From the NCBI GenBank assembly GCA_019359375.1, contig JAHHHL010000012.1, positions 62,001 through 126,000 of the forward strand: DNA of 64,000 nt, given 5' to 3'. The stretch is from Lyngbya sp. HA4199-MV5 (GTDB lineage: Bacteria; Cyanobacteriota; Cyanobacteriia; Leptolyngbyales; Leptolyngbyaceae). The translations under genes and the position numbers were made by a program. Positions 1-7,885 of the stretch are shown here, piece after piece. A model generated the notes under the pieces. That model saw nothing but the letters and a program-made list of their open reading frames with translations. It searched no databases and was not told where the DNA came from. The first letter of the stretch is position 1; each line of letters starts with the position of its first letter.

Positions 1-1
1 C

Positions 2-94
2 TCCATTCGAGGGGTTGGCATGGCTTCTACCCAGGCTGATAAAGCAACCGTTCAGCTTGAGATGTTGTTAGCACTCAAACCAGCAACTAAGTAG
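2..94 (+). CDS. C-terminal end of an unidentified protein (partial)
   Basis: Thirty codons are open from the window edge to a TAG stop, and a hairpin follows about 30 bases later. The peptide ends in LEMLLALKPATK and matches no family I recognise. It is probably the tail of a plus-strand gene that converges on the minus-strand late operon, but the stretch is short enough to be open by chance. Confidence 0.3.
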   Translation, partial: SIRGVGMASTQADKATVQLEMLLALKPATK

Positions 95-124
95 TGCGTT
101 TTCTGTAAAACCATGTTGTGAGGG

Positions 125-153
125 CTGATGCAGAAAAACTTTCACTGCATCAG
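125..153 (+). terminator. 9-bp hairpin after the partial plus-strand gene
   Basis: Perfect arms CTGATGCAG (125-133) and CTGCATCAG (145-153) with an 11-base loop, followed by TCTCGTTT. The T tract is weak. Confidence 0.35.
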
Positions 154-758
154 TCTCGTTTAAGCCCCGATACCTGCTTGGCTGGCATCGCCCTTCTTCA
201 ATTTGCTGTGCTCCTTTTATTCAATCGAGCTTGCCCAAACGAGCAGAGATCCAGAACGGCGCAACGCTGACAGGCTGGGTTGTGGTAATAGCAGCAGCGC
301 TGACCATGAAGCATCATGATTTCATAGTATGAAGATTATCGTTCAAAGCTTGCAGGCATCAGGTATCAGGAAACCCATTAGCCGCGACCAGTGCATTCCA
401 CGCTTTTGCGGTTTCAGGCGCGATCGATTGCTGTCAAGCGCCGCGTATAATAGGAGTGCCTGCTATGCCAGCAGTGAGGGGAGAAGAAGCGATGTGTGAG
501 GTTGGCTAAAAAGCATCCCGCAGGCAGCAGCGCCGTGTATGATGGAGGGGCGATCGTTCACCAGTGGCAAGCTGCGTCCAGCGAGTAGCCGATTATCCTA
601 ACCTTGATCGGGGTGGTAGTGAAAGGTATTGGGCACCGATTATCTGCATTGAAAGGCGTTCAACGGGATAGTCTCCTTAGTGACGAGATCTAATGCAGGC
701 GGCAACGGTGCAAGAGCGATCGCACCCCATTTGCCGCTCATTTTCATGGGTTTATTAA

Positions 759-776
759 CGACAAAACAGCTTGTCG
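759..776 (-). terminator. hairpin at the end of the late operon
   Basis: Arms CGACAA and TTGTCG around a 6-base loop. On the minus strand it is followed by an A/T-rich run, about 100 bases beyond the last structural gene. Possible weak late-operon terminator. Confidence 0.3.
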
Positions 777-872
777 CTAATAGGTAAACGACTAGAAGCG
801 ATCTCGCCCCTCACCGCAAGGCGCAAAGCGATAAGCAGTGTCACAGTAGCATGTTAAAGTTGCACGTTATTG

Positions 873-1385
873 TTAGAGCTTACAACTGGCTGGAAAGTTG
901 TATTTATCGATCAGCGCGTTCCAACTGCTAATATCAGTGGCACTCAAGCCGTAGCCCGCGTCGGTCAGCAATGACGCTAGTTTCTGAATACCCATTGCCA
1001 GATGGCTTGTCGATCGCACGTCGCCACTTAGAATGAATGTCTTAAAATTGGCAAAGTGGTCTTTAACCAAAGAAGCCGCCGACACTTTTGCTTGGGTGTT
1101 TGTAAGCGATCCTAAGCCCAGCAGAAACGTTAGCGTGAGAAGTTGCCCATTACGCCAGCGATCGGCATCATCAACTTTTGCGTAGACGCTCATGTAGAGC
1201 GCATTGCCAGGTGCGCGGAACTCGCAACCTAGACCTGCCCAATCAGGCAGGCTGACGGCAGGAGGCGCTAGAAACGCCGCCACGGATGCATCATTATCAG
1301 CCATCTGCGTCCAGTTGCCGTCATTCGGCATTGGTGGGGCTTTTGCCATGCCATCGATCGTTCCGTTGGTTTTGTGCACCCACAT
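873..1385 (-). CDS. hypothetical protein, last gene of the late operon
   Basis: 170 aa, family not recognised. Codon use and orientation match the neighbouring tail genes. The middle has a hydrophobic stretch (LLTLTFLLGLG, about residue 80) but no clear signal peptide. An internal Met at residue 13 is an alternative start. Its place at the distal end of the tail/fibre block suggests a tail accessory or receptor-related role; that is inferred from position only. Confidence 0.6.
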   Translation of the reverse strand: MWVHKTNGTIDGMAKAPPMPNDGNWTQMADNDASVAAFLAPPAVSLPDWAGLGCEFRAPGNALYMSVYAKVDDADRWRNGQLLTLTFLLGLGSLTNTQAKVSAASLVKDHFANFKTFILSGDVRSTSHLAMGIQKLASLLTDAGYGLSATDISSWNALIDKYNFPASCKL

Positions 1386-1405
1386 AGCAACTCAAGCACT
1401 GATGT

Positions 1406-1816
1406 TCATTCGGCAAAGGCGATCGGCGGAAACCCACAAGCTTGCAGCACAGACAAGAAGCGATCGCGCTGCTCCTGGTCGTACTGCTCCTGAATTGCTT
1501 GTACAGCAAACGTGAAATCAGCAAATCTGTTTGCATCCGTTTGCCCAGTGTTGGCAAACGAGTGGGTAATGAGCGTCAAGGTGTTGGGGTTGTTGAACGC
1601 CACTCCAAACAAATCTGTGCCGCGCAAAGTATTTTCCAGGTCAACCCAGCGGTAATTCGTTACGGGATCGGATGGAAGAATGGCTAATGCTTCCAGGTAT
1701 GTCGCTAGTTCGGGGCTATTCTCTGCGATCGCCTCTAAGCCGTCTGGCGAGGGTGAAGGTGGAAAACGGAAGAATTGCGCGATCGCTCCGTCTGTTGTGC
1801 GGGTAATGTAAAGCAT
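1406..1816 (-). CDS. hypothetical tail-region protein
   Basis: 136 aa, begins MLYITRTTDG. Acidic and soluble, with no domain I recognise. It starts 1 base after the fibre-like gene at 1818-3248 and is surely cotranscribed with it. Its size and place right after the largest fibre-like protein would suit a fibre-assembly chaperone, but nothing in the sequence proves that. Confidence 0.6.
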   Translation of the reverse strand: MLYITRTTDGAIAQFFRFPPSPSPDGLEAIAENSPELATYLEALAILPSDPVTNYRWVDLENTLRGTDLFGVAFNNPNTLTLITHSFANTGQTDANRFADFTFAVQAIQEQYDQEQRDRFLSVLQACGFPPIAFAE

Positions 1817-1817
1817 G

Positions 1818-3248
1818 TTAGGGTCTGGAATAGCGATAGCTGACGGCAGCAGCGTAGATAAGGTTTCCAGGTGTGCTGACCTTAGTAATGTTTAGGCGGA
1901 AAAGTCCAAAGTTGGCGAAAGTAATGAGTGTGTTTAGAGTTACTGTACTAAGAGCAAAAACACTGTTTGTTCCAGACTGATTACTAACAGCCGATCCCAA
2001 ATTATTAACAGTTGATGTATTTTTGGTGATGTAACTAAACTGAGCAGTCCAATAAGCTGTGGACGTTAAAGAACTTGAGTTAAGTAAGATTGATGCCGCC
2101 TCAGCATAAATGTCGTAATTATTATTGAGGGGAATACCATCATAATAAATCGAGTTTGCTGAAATCCCAGTGGAAGTAGACCCCCAAGATGCCTTAAAAA
2201 TGGCAAGGCTTTTCCACGTTGATCCATCCCAATACCAATCCATCAATGGCAAACCGGAGCTATCTAGCTCGCGCCACGTTGCGCCTGTGCTGGGGCTACC
2301 AGGAGCGTTGCCTGCATAATAGCCAACATACGTAAAACCGTTGTTGAGGACAACAGTCTGCGCTACTGTGGGATTCCCGCCACGCGGATGGAAATAGCCG
2401 CGAGTGAGGAGTTGGGTATTGACCCCACTCACAGCATTTGCCTTGCAGCGCACTTGGGCACTGGTGTTGGTCCCGACCACGTAAGGGACAGAAGCCGTGA
2501 TAAAAGCAGCGGGAGTTGTGGCAAAGGCTGAAGAGTAGCCGTTGAACACGCTGGTGGTGATCGTAAGATCCGGTGAGGCGGGGTCGCTGAGCCAAAAATA
2601 GAGGTTGCCTGTGCTACTTTGTCGTCCCCAGAAAACATCTAACTTCGCTTTCAGTGCAATTCCAGTTGGTACCGACAGCGTGTAGAGTGTTGCTGTCGTC
2701 GGGATACCTGTTGAAACGTCCGAGTAGGGAGTTCTAAAGGTGACTTCGTTGCCATTCTGGTCGATCGGCACCATCTGCGTGGCATCGGTCAGCAGGGACA
2801 TGTGCAAGCGTAGATCCCAGACGTTGCTGCTGCCGTCCGTAAACGTGGTCTGTGTCGCTGACGTATGGAACCCGTGATCAACTACGCCATTTGATCGCCG
2901 TCGCATCACGTAGCAATGCAGGGTTGTGGAGGCTGGGAAGGATGAGCCAGTGAGCAAACCGCCAGCATTAGTGCCGATCGCCCAGGCTGCATTCAGCCGC
3001 TTGGTAAAAGCAGCGCTGGTGACGGTGTAGCGCACACCTTGCACGTCGATCGCCGCTTTGCCCGCCGTCAGGTCAACGTATTGCGGATTGCTGCCGTTTT
3101 GTGAGCACTCAAGACCTTCAACCAGCAAAAATTGAGCGTCAGTGGTCAGATACGGCAAGCTATCTGGCGTTGTTAGCGTGTCGCCAGCTTGCAAGTTTTG
3201 ATGCCGTCCCGTTGATGGGTCGAGCGCGACGGGTTTGCGAGGTGCCAT
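1818..3248 (-). CDS. tail fibre/receptor-binding candidate
   Basis: 476 aa. The first 25 residues (RKPV-LDP-TGRHQNLQ-GDTL) are nearly identical to the start of the next gene upstream (3254-3736), so both probably share a virion-attachment peptide. The rest is rich in Ser, Thr, Gly and Asn, as in beta-structured fibres, and ends with a hydrophobic, Tyr-containing tail. It lies in the distal tail module. The shared N-terminus with a variable C-terminus fits alternative fibre tips built on a common anchor. The receptor-binding role is inferred. Confidence 0.65.
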   Translation of the reverse strand: MAPRKPVALDPSTGRHQNLQAGDTLTTPDSLPYLTTDAQFLLVEGLECSQNGSNPQYVDLTAGKAAIDVQGVRYTVTSAAFTKRLNAAWAIGTNAGGLLTGSSFPASTTLHCYVMRRRSNGVVDHGFHTSATQTTFTDGSSNVWDLRLHMSLLTDATQMVPIDQNGNEVTFRTPYSDVSTGIPTTATLYTLSVPTGIALKAKLDVFWGRQSSTGNLYFWLSDPASPDLTITTSVFNGYSSAFATTPAAFITASVPYVVGTNTSAQVRCKANAVSGVNTQLLTRGYFHPRGGNPTVAQTVVLNNGFTYVGYYAGNAPGSPSTGATWRELDSSGLPLMDWYWDGSTWKSLAIFKASWGSTSTGISANSIYYDGIPLNNNYDIYAEAASILLNSSSLTSTAYWTAQFSYITKNTSTVNNLGSAVSNQSGTNSVFALSTVTLNTLITFANFGLFRLNITKVSTPGNLIYAAAVSYRYSRP

Positions 3249-3253
3249 TTACT

Positions 3254-3736
3254 CTAGAGCTGAAACGGTTCGTTCAGTTGAAGCTCAAAATCAGTTGATG
3301 AGAGAGCGGTGCCAAGCTTCTGCACATAACCAGAAGTGGGTGGAGTCGTCACCACCATCTGCCCCGCCGCCGCTTGCGACAGAAAATAATCTGCGCCAGG
3401 TGTCAAGCCGCCAGTTTGAGTTGTCACGGCATCCCATTGCGCCGTAGTGAGAGTGAGAGTGCCGTCTTTTCTCACTGCGCCACTAGCCGCTGCCGCGATC
3501 GACGCAGAAGTAAGCCCGATGGTTTTAGTCGTTCCTGCCGCATTGGCACGCGCTAATTGAAAAGCATTTGTAGCCGAAATATAAACGGGTGAACCAGGTG
3601 GCGCTGTTGACGCGCCACCGTTACTCAAGCTAACTTCATCGGCTGTATTAATCACAGCATCAAGGGTATCTCCAGTCTGAAGATTTTGATGCCTGCCAGT
3701 AGCCGGATCAAGTACAACGGGTTTACGTAGTGCCAT
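3254..3736 (-). CDS. fibre-anchor protein with beta-barrel decoration-like domain
   Basis: 160 aa. The N-terminus duplicates that of 1818-3248. The C-terminal half (A-N-A-T-IGL, then LTPGADYFLS, then SGYVQKLGTAL) follows the same pattern as the next protein, 3746-4222, including the ending PFQL. It thus combines elements of its two neighbours, as expected after local duplication and domain shuffling. Probably a small virion decoration or fibre-base protein. Confidence 0.65.
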   Translation of the reverse strand: MALRKPVVLDPATGRHQNLQTGDTLDAVINTADEVSLSNGGASTAPPGSPVYISATNAFQLARANAAGTTKTIGLTSASIAAAASGAVRKDGTLTLTTAQWDAVTTQTGGLTPGADYFLSQAAAGQMVVTTPPTSGYVQKLGTALSSTDFELQLNEPFQL

Positions 3737-3745
3737 CTGCTGTTC

Positions 3746-4222
3746 CTAAAGTTGAAAGGGTAAAGATTCAAGATCAATGCGTAGCTTTTGAGTCGTCAAC
3801 GCTTGCCCGATCGACACAACAAAGCCAGCGATCGGCGGGGTTGTGGTTAAGGTTCCGGGTGTAAGCCCAAGAAAATAAATTTGTCCAACCACCAGCGAAG
3901 AAGTGCCGACGATCGCAGTCCAATTGCTTAACTCCAGTACAGCGCCAAACTGGTAAGTAGCACTGAAGCCGATCGCTGCTGCGGTGACGCACAACCCGCA
4001 AACTTGTGCTTCTAGCGCGTTGTCAGCCTGTGCCAAAGCGACATGACCGTTCGCTTTGAGGTAGAGCGGTTGCCCAGAGAAGCAAACACTATCAGTCTCA
4101 GCATCGGCAGTAGAAATAGAACCGCCACCACCCGGAACCTCAGGGCTTGCGTCCAAATTGAGCGTGATAAATTCACGCACGTTTGTGTCAACGTCGATTG
4201 CCAGCAACCTGAGATTAGTCAT
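3746..4222 (-). CDS. decoration-like tail protein
   Basis: 158 aa. Residues about 50-158 (GQPLYLKANGHVALAQA, W, VGQIYFLGLTPGTLTT, IGQAL) form a domain also seen in 3254-3736 and, more distantly, in the head-tail protein at 17965-18732. Such GxxVY...A...Gl...W...vG..yfls repeats are common in phage virion proteins. Exact role unknown. Confidence 0.65.
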   Translation of the reverse strand: MTNLRLLAIDVDTNVREFITLNLDASPEVPGGGGSISTADAETDSVCFSGQPLYLKANGHVALAQADNALEAQVCGLCVTAAAIGFSATYQFGAVLELSNWTAIVGTSSLVVGQIYFLGLTPGTLTTTPPIAGFVVSIGQALTTQKLRIDLESLPFQL

Positions 4223-4285
4223 GCTCCAAAAATTCCCACTGCGGCGAAAGGATGAGGGATGAGGGATGAGCGGTCAGCCTTTCCC

Positions 4286-4579
4286 TCAGCGCGGCATCAC
4301 CTTGAAGCGTGGCGTGGCTCCCCGCGCCTGCTGCACTGTCACTCGATCGCCCACTTGCACCGCTCCATTCGAGTCAAAATCGCCATACAGCAGCGATCCA
4401 TCCGCCAGTTGCACCTGATGTTTGCCATTGCCGTAGCCTTGATATTGTCCAGTAGTGGCAGGTGGTTGGGGTGCGAGCGCTGCCTGGTTGTAGTCGGCGT
4501 TGGCGGTGTTGAGGTTGCTGAGGGCGCGATCGACCAGAGGATCGCCGTTATAGGTTTGTCCAGCGTTGTAACTGGTCAT
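4286..4579 (-). CDS. small tail protein with OB-like G-K-QVQL domain
   Basis: 97 aa. The centre, GNGKHQVQLADGSLLYGD followed by VQVGDRV, is a compact beta pattern also found in the N-terminal regions of 4582-5700 and 32383-33588. Both this protein and the next one start with repeats of the type D-L--RAL-N-N-AN--YNQ. It is a short paralogue of the following gene without the long C-terminal domain. Confidence 0.65.
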   Translation of the reverse strand: MTSYNAGQTYNGDPLVDRALSNLNTANADYNQAALAPQPPATTGQYQGYGNGKHQVQLADGSLLYGDFDSNGAVQVGDRVTVQQARGATPRFKVMPR

Positions 4580-4581
4580 GG

Positions 4582-5700
4582 CTAAGGGTGGTAGGAAGGT
4601 TGTCCAATTAGAGTGGCTCTAGTGCGTTGGGCGGCAGGAATACCGTAAACTTTCACTTTGCTCACACGTTGCTGTGATCCAGCATAGTCGTAGGTATAAA
4701 CCTGAGCCGTAAAGGTTGATTGTGTAAGAGCGTTGGCTGCGATCGTGGTTGCATCGATAATTGTAAATTTGTCATCAAAACAATCAAAGTAGCCATATGG
4801 CATACTGCTTCCATCAACTCCTGTGTCAAAGATGGCTGAATCATAGGTGATCAACGTTGTTGTGCTTGGGTTGTTTGTAGAATCGGTTTTGCCCCCAACA
4901 CCTTTAGATCCATCCGCCGTGATGGCATAGGGAAGGTACGCAGGGTTGTAACTAATAAACGTTTCAGGTGAAACCAATGTAGGGGTTAAATAATGCTTAA
5001 AAGCAATATCACCATTAACGCCACCAATGAAATCATTTTGAAAGAGCCTCCCCCAGAAGCTACCTGTGCCACCACCAGAAGAGCCGTAGGCACCCCGCGA
5101 CCAGAAGCTATATCCGTGCGGGTTCAGAGAGAGTGTGTCGAAGCCTGTGTTTGGGCTGTCTGTTGAGTGATGCTCATAAATCAGCCCAGCTTCAGTAAGC
5201 GTATAGTAATAGCCATCGGCAACAGAGACATCTTTGCCGTAATCAAGCCAAAACCGATTACTACCTGGATTTTTAAGGGTAAATTGTTGATCGCCTGGGT
5301 CTATCGCTTTAATCTTGATGGGTTTCGGTTGCCACCCACCGAGCCACAAGTCTTTGCTGTCATTGTCGTTCAGCATTGAGTACAGATACTTAATTTTGCC
5401 GCCTAGCTTCACCACAGGTACCGCTGGTACCGATGGCTTCACTCGTGGCACACCATCCACATATTGTCCCGTTGTCGTTACGCGCTGACCGTTTTGCAAA
5501 AGCCCATTGGTGACAGGAACACCCGTTGCTACCGGATCTTGCCCCAACCGCTGCACCTGATACTTGCCGTCTGCAAAGCCAGTAATAAAGGTAGGTGCTT
5601 CTGTAAGTACTTTTTGCTGCTCTTCACGCTGCTGCTGCTGATTGTAGGCAGTGTTGGCGTTGTTCTGGTTACGCAGTGCTCGCGTGGTAAGGTCATCCAT
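4582..5700 (-). CDS. virion-associated protein with KIKYLYS/GGWQ domain
   Basis: 372 aa from the ATG at 5700, which overlaps the preceding TGA by one base. Domain order: Gln/Asn-rich coil (1-35), the GFADGKYQVQR beta domain (about 40-90), then a large domain beginning GGKIKYLYS and WLGGWQPKP. That large domain recurs in the plus-strand gene 32383-33588, which has GKIKYLYS and VGGWQAQP at matching positions; both proteins end -SYHP. It is a tail or fibre component by location, and its host-contact function is inferred. Confidence 0.65.
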   Translation of the reverse strand: MDDLTTRALRNQNNANTAYNQQQQREEQQKVLTEAPTFITGFADGKYQVQRLGQDPVATGVPVTNGLLQNGQRVTTTGQYVDGVPRVKPSVPAVPVVKLGGKIKYLYSMLNDNDSKDLWLGGWQPKPIKIKAIDPGDQQFTLKNPGSNRFWLDYGKDVSVADGYYYTLTEAGLIYEHHSTDSPNTGFDTLSLNPHGYSFWSRGAYGSSGGGTGSFWGRLFQNDFIGGVNGDIAFKHYLTPTLVSPETFISYNPAYLPYAITADGSKGVGGKTDSTNNPSTTTLITYDSAIFDTGVDGSSMPYGYFDCFDDKFTIIDATTIAANALTQSTFTAQVYTYDYAGSQQRVSKVKVYGIPAAQRTRATLIGQPSYHP

Positions 5701-6149
5701 CAAGCCGCGTTGACATCGGCATTGTTTCCGCCCGCGTTAATTGCAGCTTGGAAACTATAGGAAGTGCCGTCCGGGATTGTCGTGGCTGATGTTTGTGCTT
5801 GAAAACAGAACAAATTCCCAGCAGTGCCAGTCGCCGCAGTGTTGGCAATCAGGACAGCTTTGTCAAACACAATCGCGCCACCTGACGCAGAAAAGGTAAC
5901 GGTAATGGGCGGTAGTTCGTAGCGTGACTGTCCGTTGTCATAAGCCCCTGTTCCGGGGTTGTAGTTGGCACGAGCATAGCCGTTACCTGAGACTTCTTGA
6001 GCTAGGACAGCGCTCAATGAAGTGGTAGCGTCGATCGTGCCACCATTGGTGAGGATCAGATAAAAACCTGTCGCGCTTGGTGGAGACGCAGCATTGAAGT
6101 AGGTTTCTAGCATGTTGCCAAGGGCAACATTAAACAGGGTGACAGCCAT
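5700..6149 (-). CDS. tail-fibre-like structural protein
   Basis: 149 aa, starting MAVTLFNVALGNMLETYF. The composition (SGNGYARANYNPGTG, LPPITVTFSASGG) resembles the small phage tail proteins often found just ahead of fibre genes. It lies between the pilin-like gene and 4582-5700 and is translationally coupled to the latter (TGATG). Function inferred from context. Confidence 0.6.
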   Translation of the reverse strand: MAVTLFNVALGNMLETYFNAASPPSATGFYLILTNGGTIDATTSLSAVLAQEVSGNGYARANYNPGTGAYDNGQSRYELPPITVTFSASGGAIVFDKAVLIANTAATGTAGNLFCFQAQTSATTIPDGTSYSFQAAINAGGNNADVNAA

Positions 6150-6274
6150 TGCACAAGCCGTAAGGGTTCGTGCTGATAGTTCCTACCGCTTGGCTGAATG
6201 GGCGATCGTCAAACTCTCTTGGCTAAAGCTTGAAGGCTATCAACTATGCCTGCTAGACTTGTCTGTTTTGTGTT

Positions 6275-6805
6275 TTATTTTCCTAAATCTTCAAAATCAC
6301 CAGTGCAAGCTGGCCCCGTTTCAGTTGCGAAAACAATGCCTGCCACGTCACCAGCATGAGGAGTCTTCGACTGGCATAGCACAGCAAGCGTTGTCGCCTC
6401 CCCATCCGCCAATCCGGTCGTTGTGCCAACGCCTACGCCGCCTGTGTGCGCCCGTAGGGTATTTGTAAACTTAGGGTATGACACGTTAGCTACGGCTGTC
6501 TCGGCAGCACCTTGGATCGCATATGTGTAGTTATTGGTATCGGTTTTGATGCCTAAACCAAGCAGCGACACGTCTGAAGAAAAACTACTTTTTTCTAAGT
6601 AGTAAGCTTGCTGCGATCGGTTCATGGAACCAACATATTGTTTAGATTCAGTTTCTTTAGCTTTGTTTGCCTGGTTCAAAAAGGATGGCAAGGCAATGGC
6701 TGACAATATACCGATGATGATGATTACCACCAACAGTTCAATTAAGGTAAAACCTTGCTCGGTACTGCAAAATGAGTTGATCGGCTTGCATTGAGAAAGT
6801 GACAT
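6275..6805 (-). CDS. type IV pilin-like protein inside the phage tail operon
   Basis: 176 aa from the ATG at 6805, which has a GGAG ribosome-binding site. A short leader ends in G, then FTLIELLVVIIIIGIL: a class III prepilin signal with the mature Phe, Glu at +5 and a hydrophobic helix. The rest (A-NKAKETES, SQQAYYLE) is typical of cyanobacterial PilA/GspG-like pilins, and it ends with a Cys pair. Prepilin peptidase would cut after Gly. It sits between tail genes with no pilus genes nearby, so it is a cargo (moron) gene or a host-pilus mimic. The family call is firm; the role is not. Confidence 0.85.
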   Translation of the reverse strand: MSLSQCKPINSFCSTEQGFTLIELLVVIIIIGILSAIALPSFLNQANKAKETESKQYVGSMNRSQQAYYLEKSSFSSDVSLLGLGIKTDTNNYTYAIQGAAETAVANVSYPKFTNTLRAHTGGVGVGTTTGLADGEATTLAVLCQSKTPHAGDVAGIVFATETGPACTGDFEDLGK

Positions 6806-6818
6806 AAGAACTCCTGAA

Positions 6819-7553
6819 CTAAGAATTAGGGAAAGTACCATTTGGTACGGCTGAACCGTCTTTGCTCTGTCCTGTGGTTAGACGCACTTCGTCAAGATAG
6901 CCAGGGAAAAAAGAACTACCATCTTTGTCAATACCAATACGCGCTTGCGCCAAAGTCGTGCCGTAGTTTGCCGCTGAAGTTGTGTTTAACCGTCTAACAC
7001 CGTCAATCCAACCCTGTACAGACGATGTGCCGCTACGACTGATGACAATGTAATGCCAGTCATTTAACGAAAAACCAGCGGTACCACTTGCGCCCCCTGT
7101 GTTGGAATCGTCAAGATAGAACCCGTTGGAGTTATCTAAGTAAAGTTGCAGAGTTGAGTTGCTAAAGCTAGGCGAAGTTGGGTGCAAATTCAGCCAGCTA
7201 TAGCGTCCTGCTGCTGTCATATAAACCCAACTTTCAAAAATCCAGTTACCACTACCAGGACTAAGAACAGCATTGTTAGGCAGTATCAAATAATCGGTTG
7301 AGCCATTGAACGCGATCGACGTACTACCGTATTTGAATTGAGTCGAGCTTGTGGTTGGCGTACCGCCGCGAGTGATTGTATTGGCATAACTACTGTTATC
7401 GGTAAACGTTGATCCTCCCGAAAGACCTTCTCCGTGCAGCAGCAGACGAACGTTGCTGTAGGAAACACCGTCTGCGGTGTAATCACCACCGCCACCGGAC
7501 AGTCGCGCCTTACTTGAGGCACCAGCACCAATCACGCTAGGAAGAATGATCAC
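6819..7553 (-). CDS. LamG/concanavalin-like adhesin domain protein
   Basis: 244 aa from a GTG at 7553 that overlaps the upstream TGA (GTGA). Residues about 45-235 follow the LamG-like jelly-roll pattern: STSIAFNGSTDYLILPN, then WIFESWVYM, DWHYIVISRSGT, GWIDGVRR, and FPGYLDEVRLTTG near the end. Such domains bind carbohydrate or protein surfaces. In the distal tail block it is a good candidate for host-surface recognition (inferred). Confidence 0.8.
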   Translation of the reverse strand: MIILPSVIGAGASSKARLSGGGGDYTADGVSYSNVRLLLHGEGLSGGSTFTDNSSYANTITRGGTPTTSSTQFKYGSTSIAFNGSTDYLILPNNAVLSPGSGNWIFESWVYMTAAGRYSWLNLHPTSPSFSNSTLQLYLDNSNGFYLDDSNTGGASGTAGFSLNDWHYIVISRSGTSSVQGWIDGVRRLNTTSAANYGTTLAQARIGIDKDGSSFFPGYLDEVRLTTGQSKDGSAVPNGTFPNS

Positions 7554-7885
7554 GCAGTTAAGTCTCCCATCAACACCCAAGCATCAGTGGCAGTCTTCCA
7601 AAGCGTCGCAGGACTGCCCGCTGTGCGTAGCTTGACGTGACTCCCCTCTGACACTACTGTTACAGGACTGGAGTAAGCAACGGTGACTTGTCCCGCGCCC
7701 AATTGGGCGAACAAGATTTGTGAGCCGATCGGGAAGGCGACGGAGGCATTAGAGGGAAGAGTGAGCGTGATTGAAGAAGCGTTATTAAGCGTCACGCCTG
7801 CCACTTCGTCACCGATCGACAGAGTGTAACTTGTGCCTGTCTGTGTGTTGGGGGCGCTTAGACTGGTTACCTTAATTGTTGGCAT
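7550..7885 (-). CDS. small beta-rich tail protein
   Basis: 111 aa. The pattern SITLTLPSNASVAFPIGSQI, then QVTVAYSSPVTV, matches short phage tail/fibre domains with repeated beta strands. It starts at the end of the tail-hub gene and overlaps the LamG gene by GTGA, so it belongs to the same unit. Likely a tip or fibre-base component. Confidence 0.6.
   Translation of the reverse strand: MPTIKVTSLSAPNTQTGTSYTLSIGDEVAGVTLNNASSITLTLPSNASVAFPIGSQILFAQLGAGQVTVAYSSPVTVVSEGSHVKLRTAGSPATLWKTATDAWVLMGDLTA

Larger units (their letters stand above)
95..872. other. gene-free boundary region
   Basis: No convincing ORF on either strand over about 780 bases. It lies between a plus-strand gene end and the 3' end of the long minus-strand operon, so it should hold terminators for both. 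Two hairpins (125-153 and 759-776) fit that role. I see no tRNA, attachment core or insertion sequence. Confidence 0.5.
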
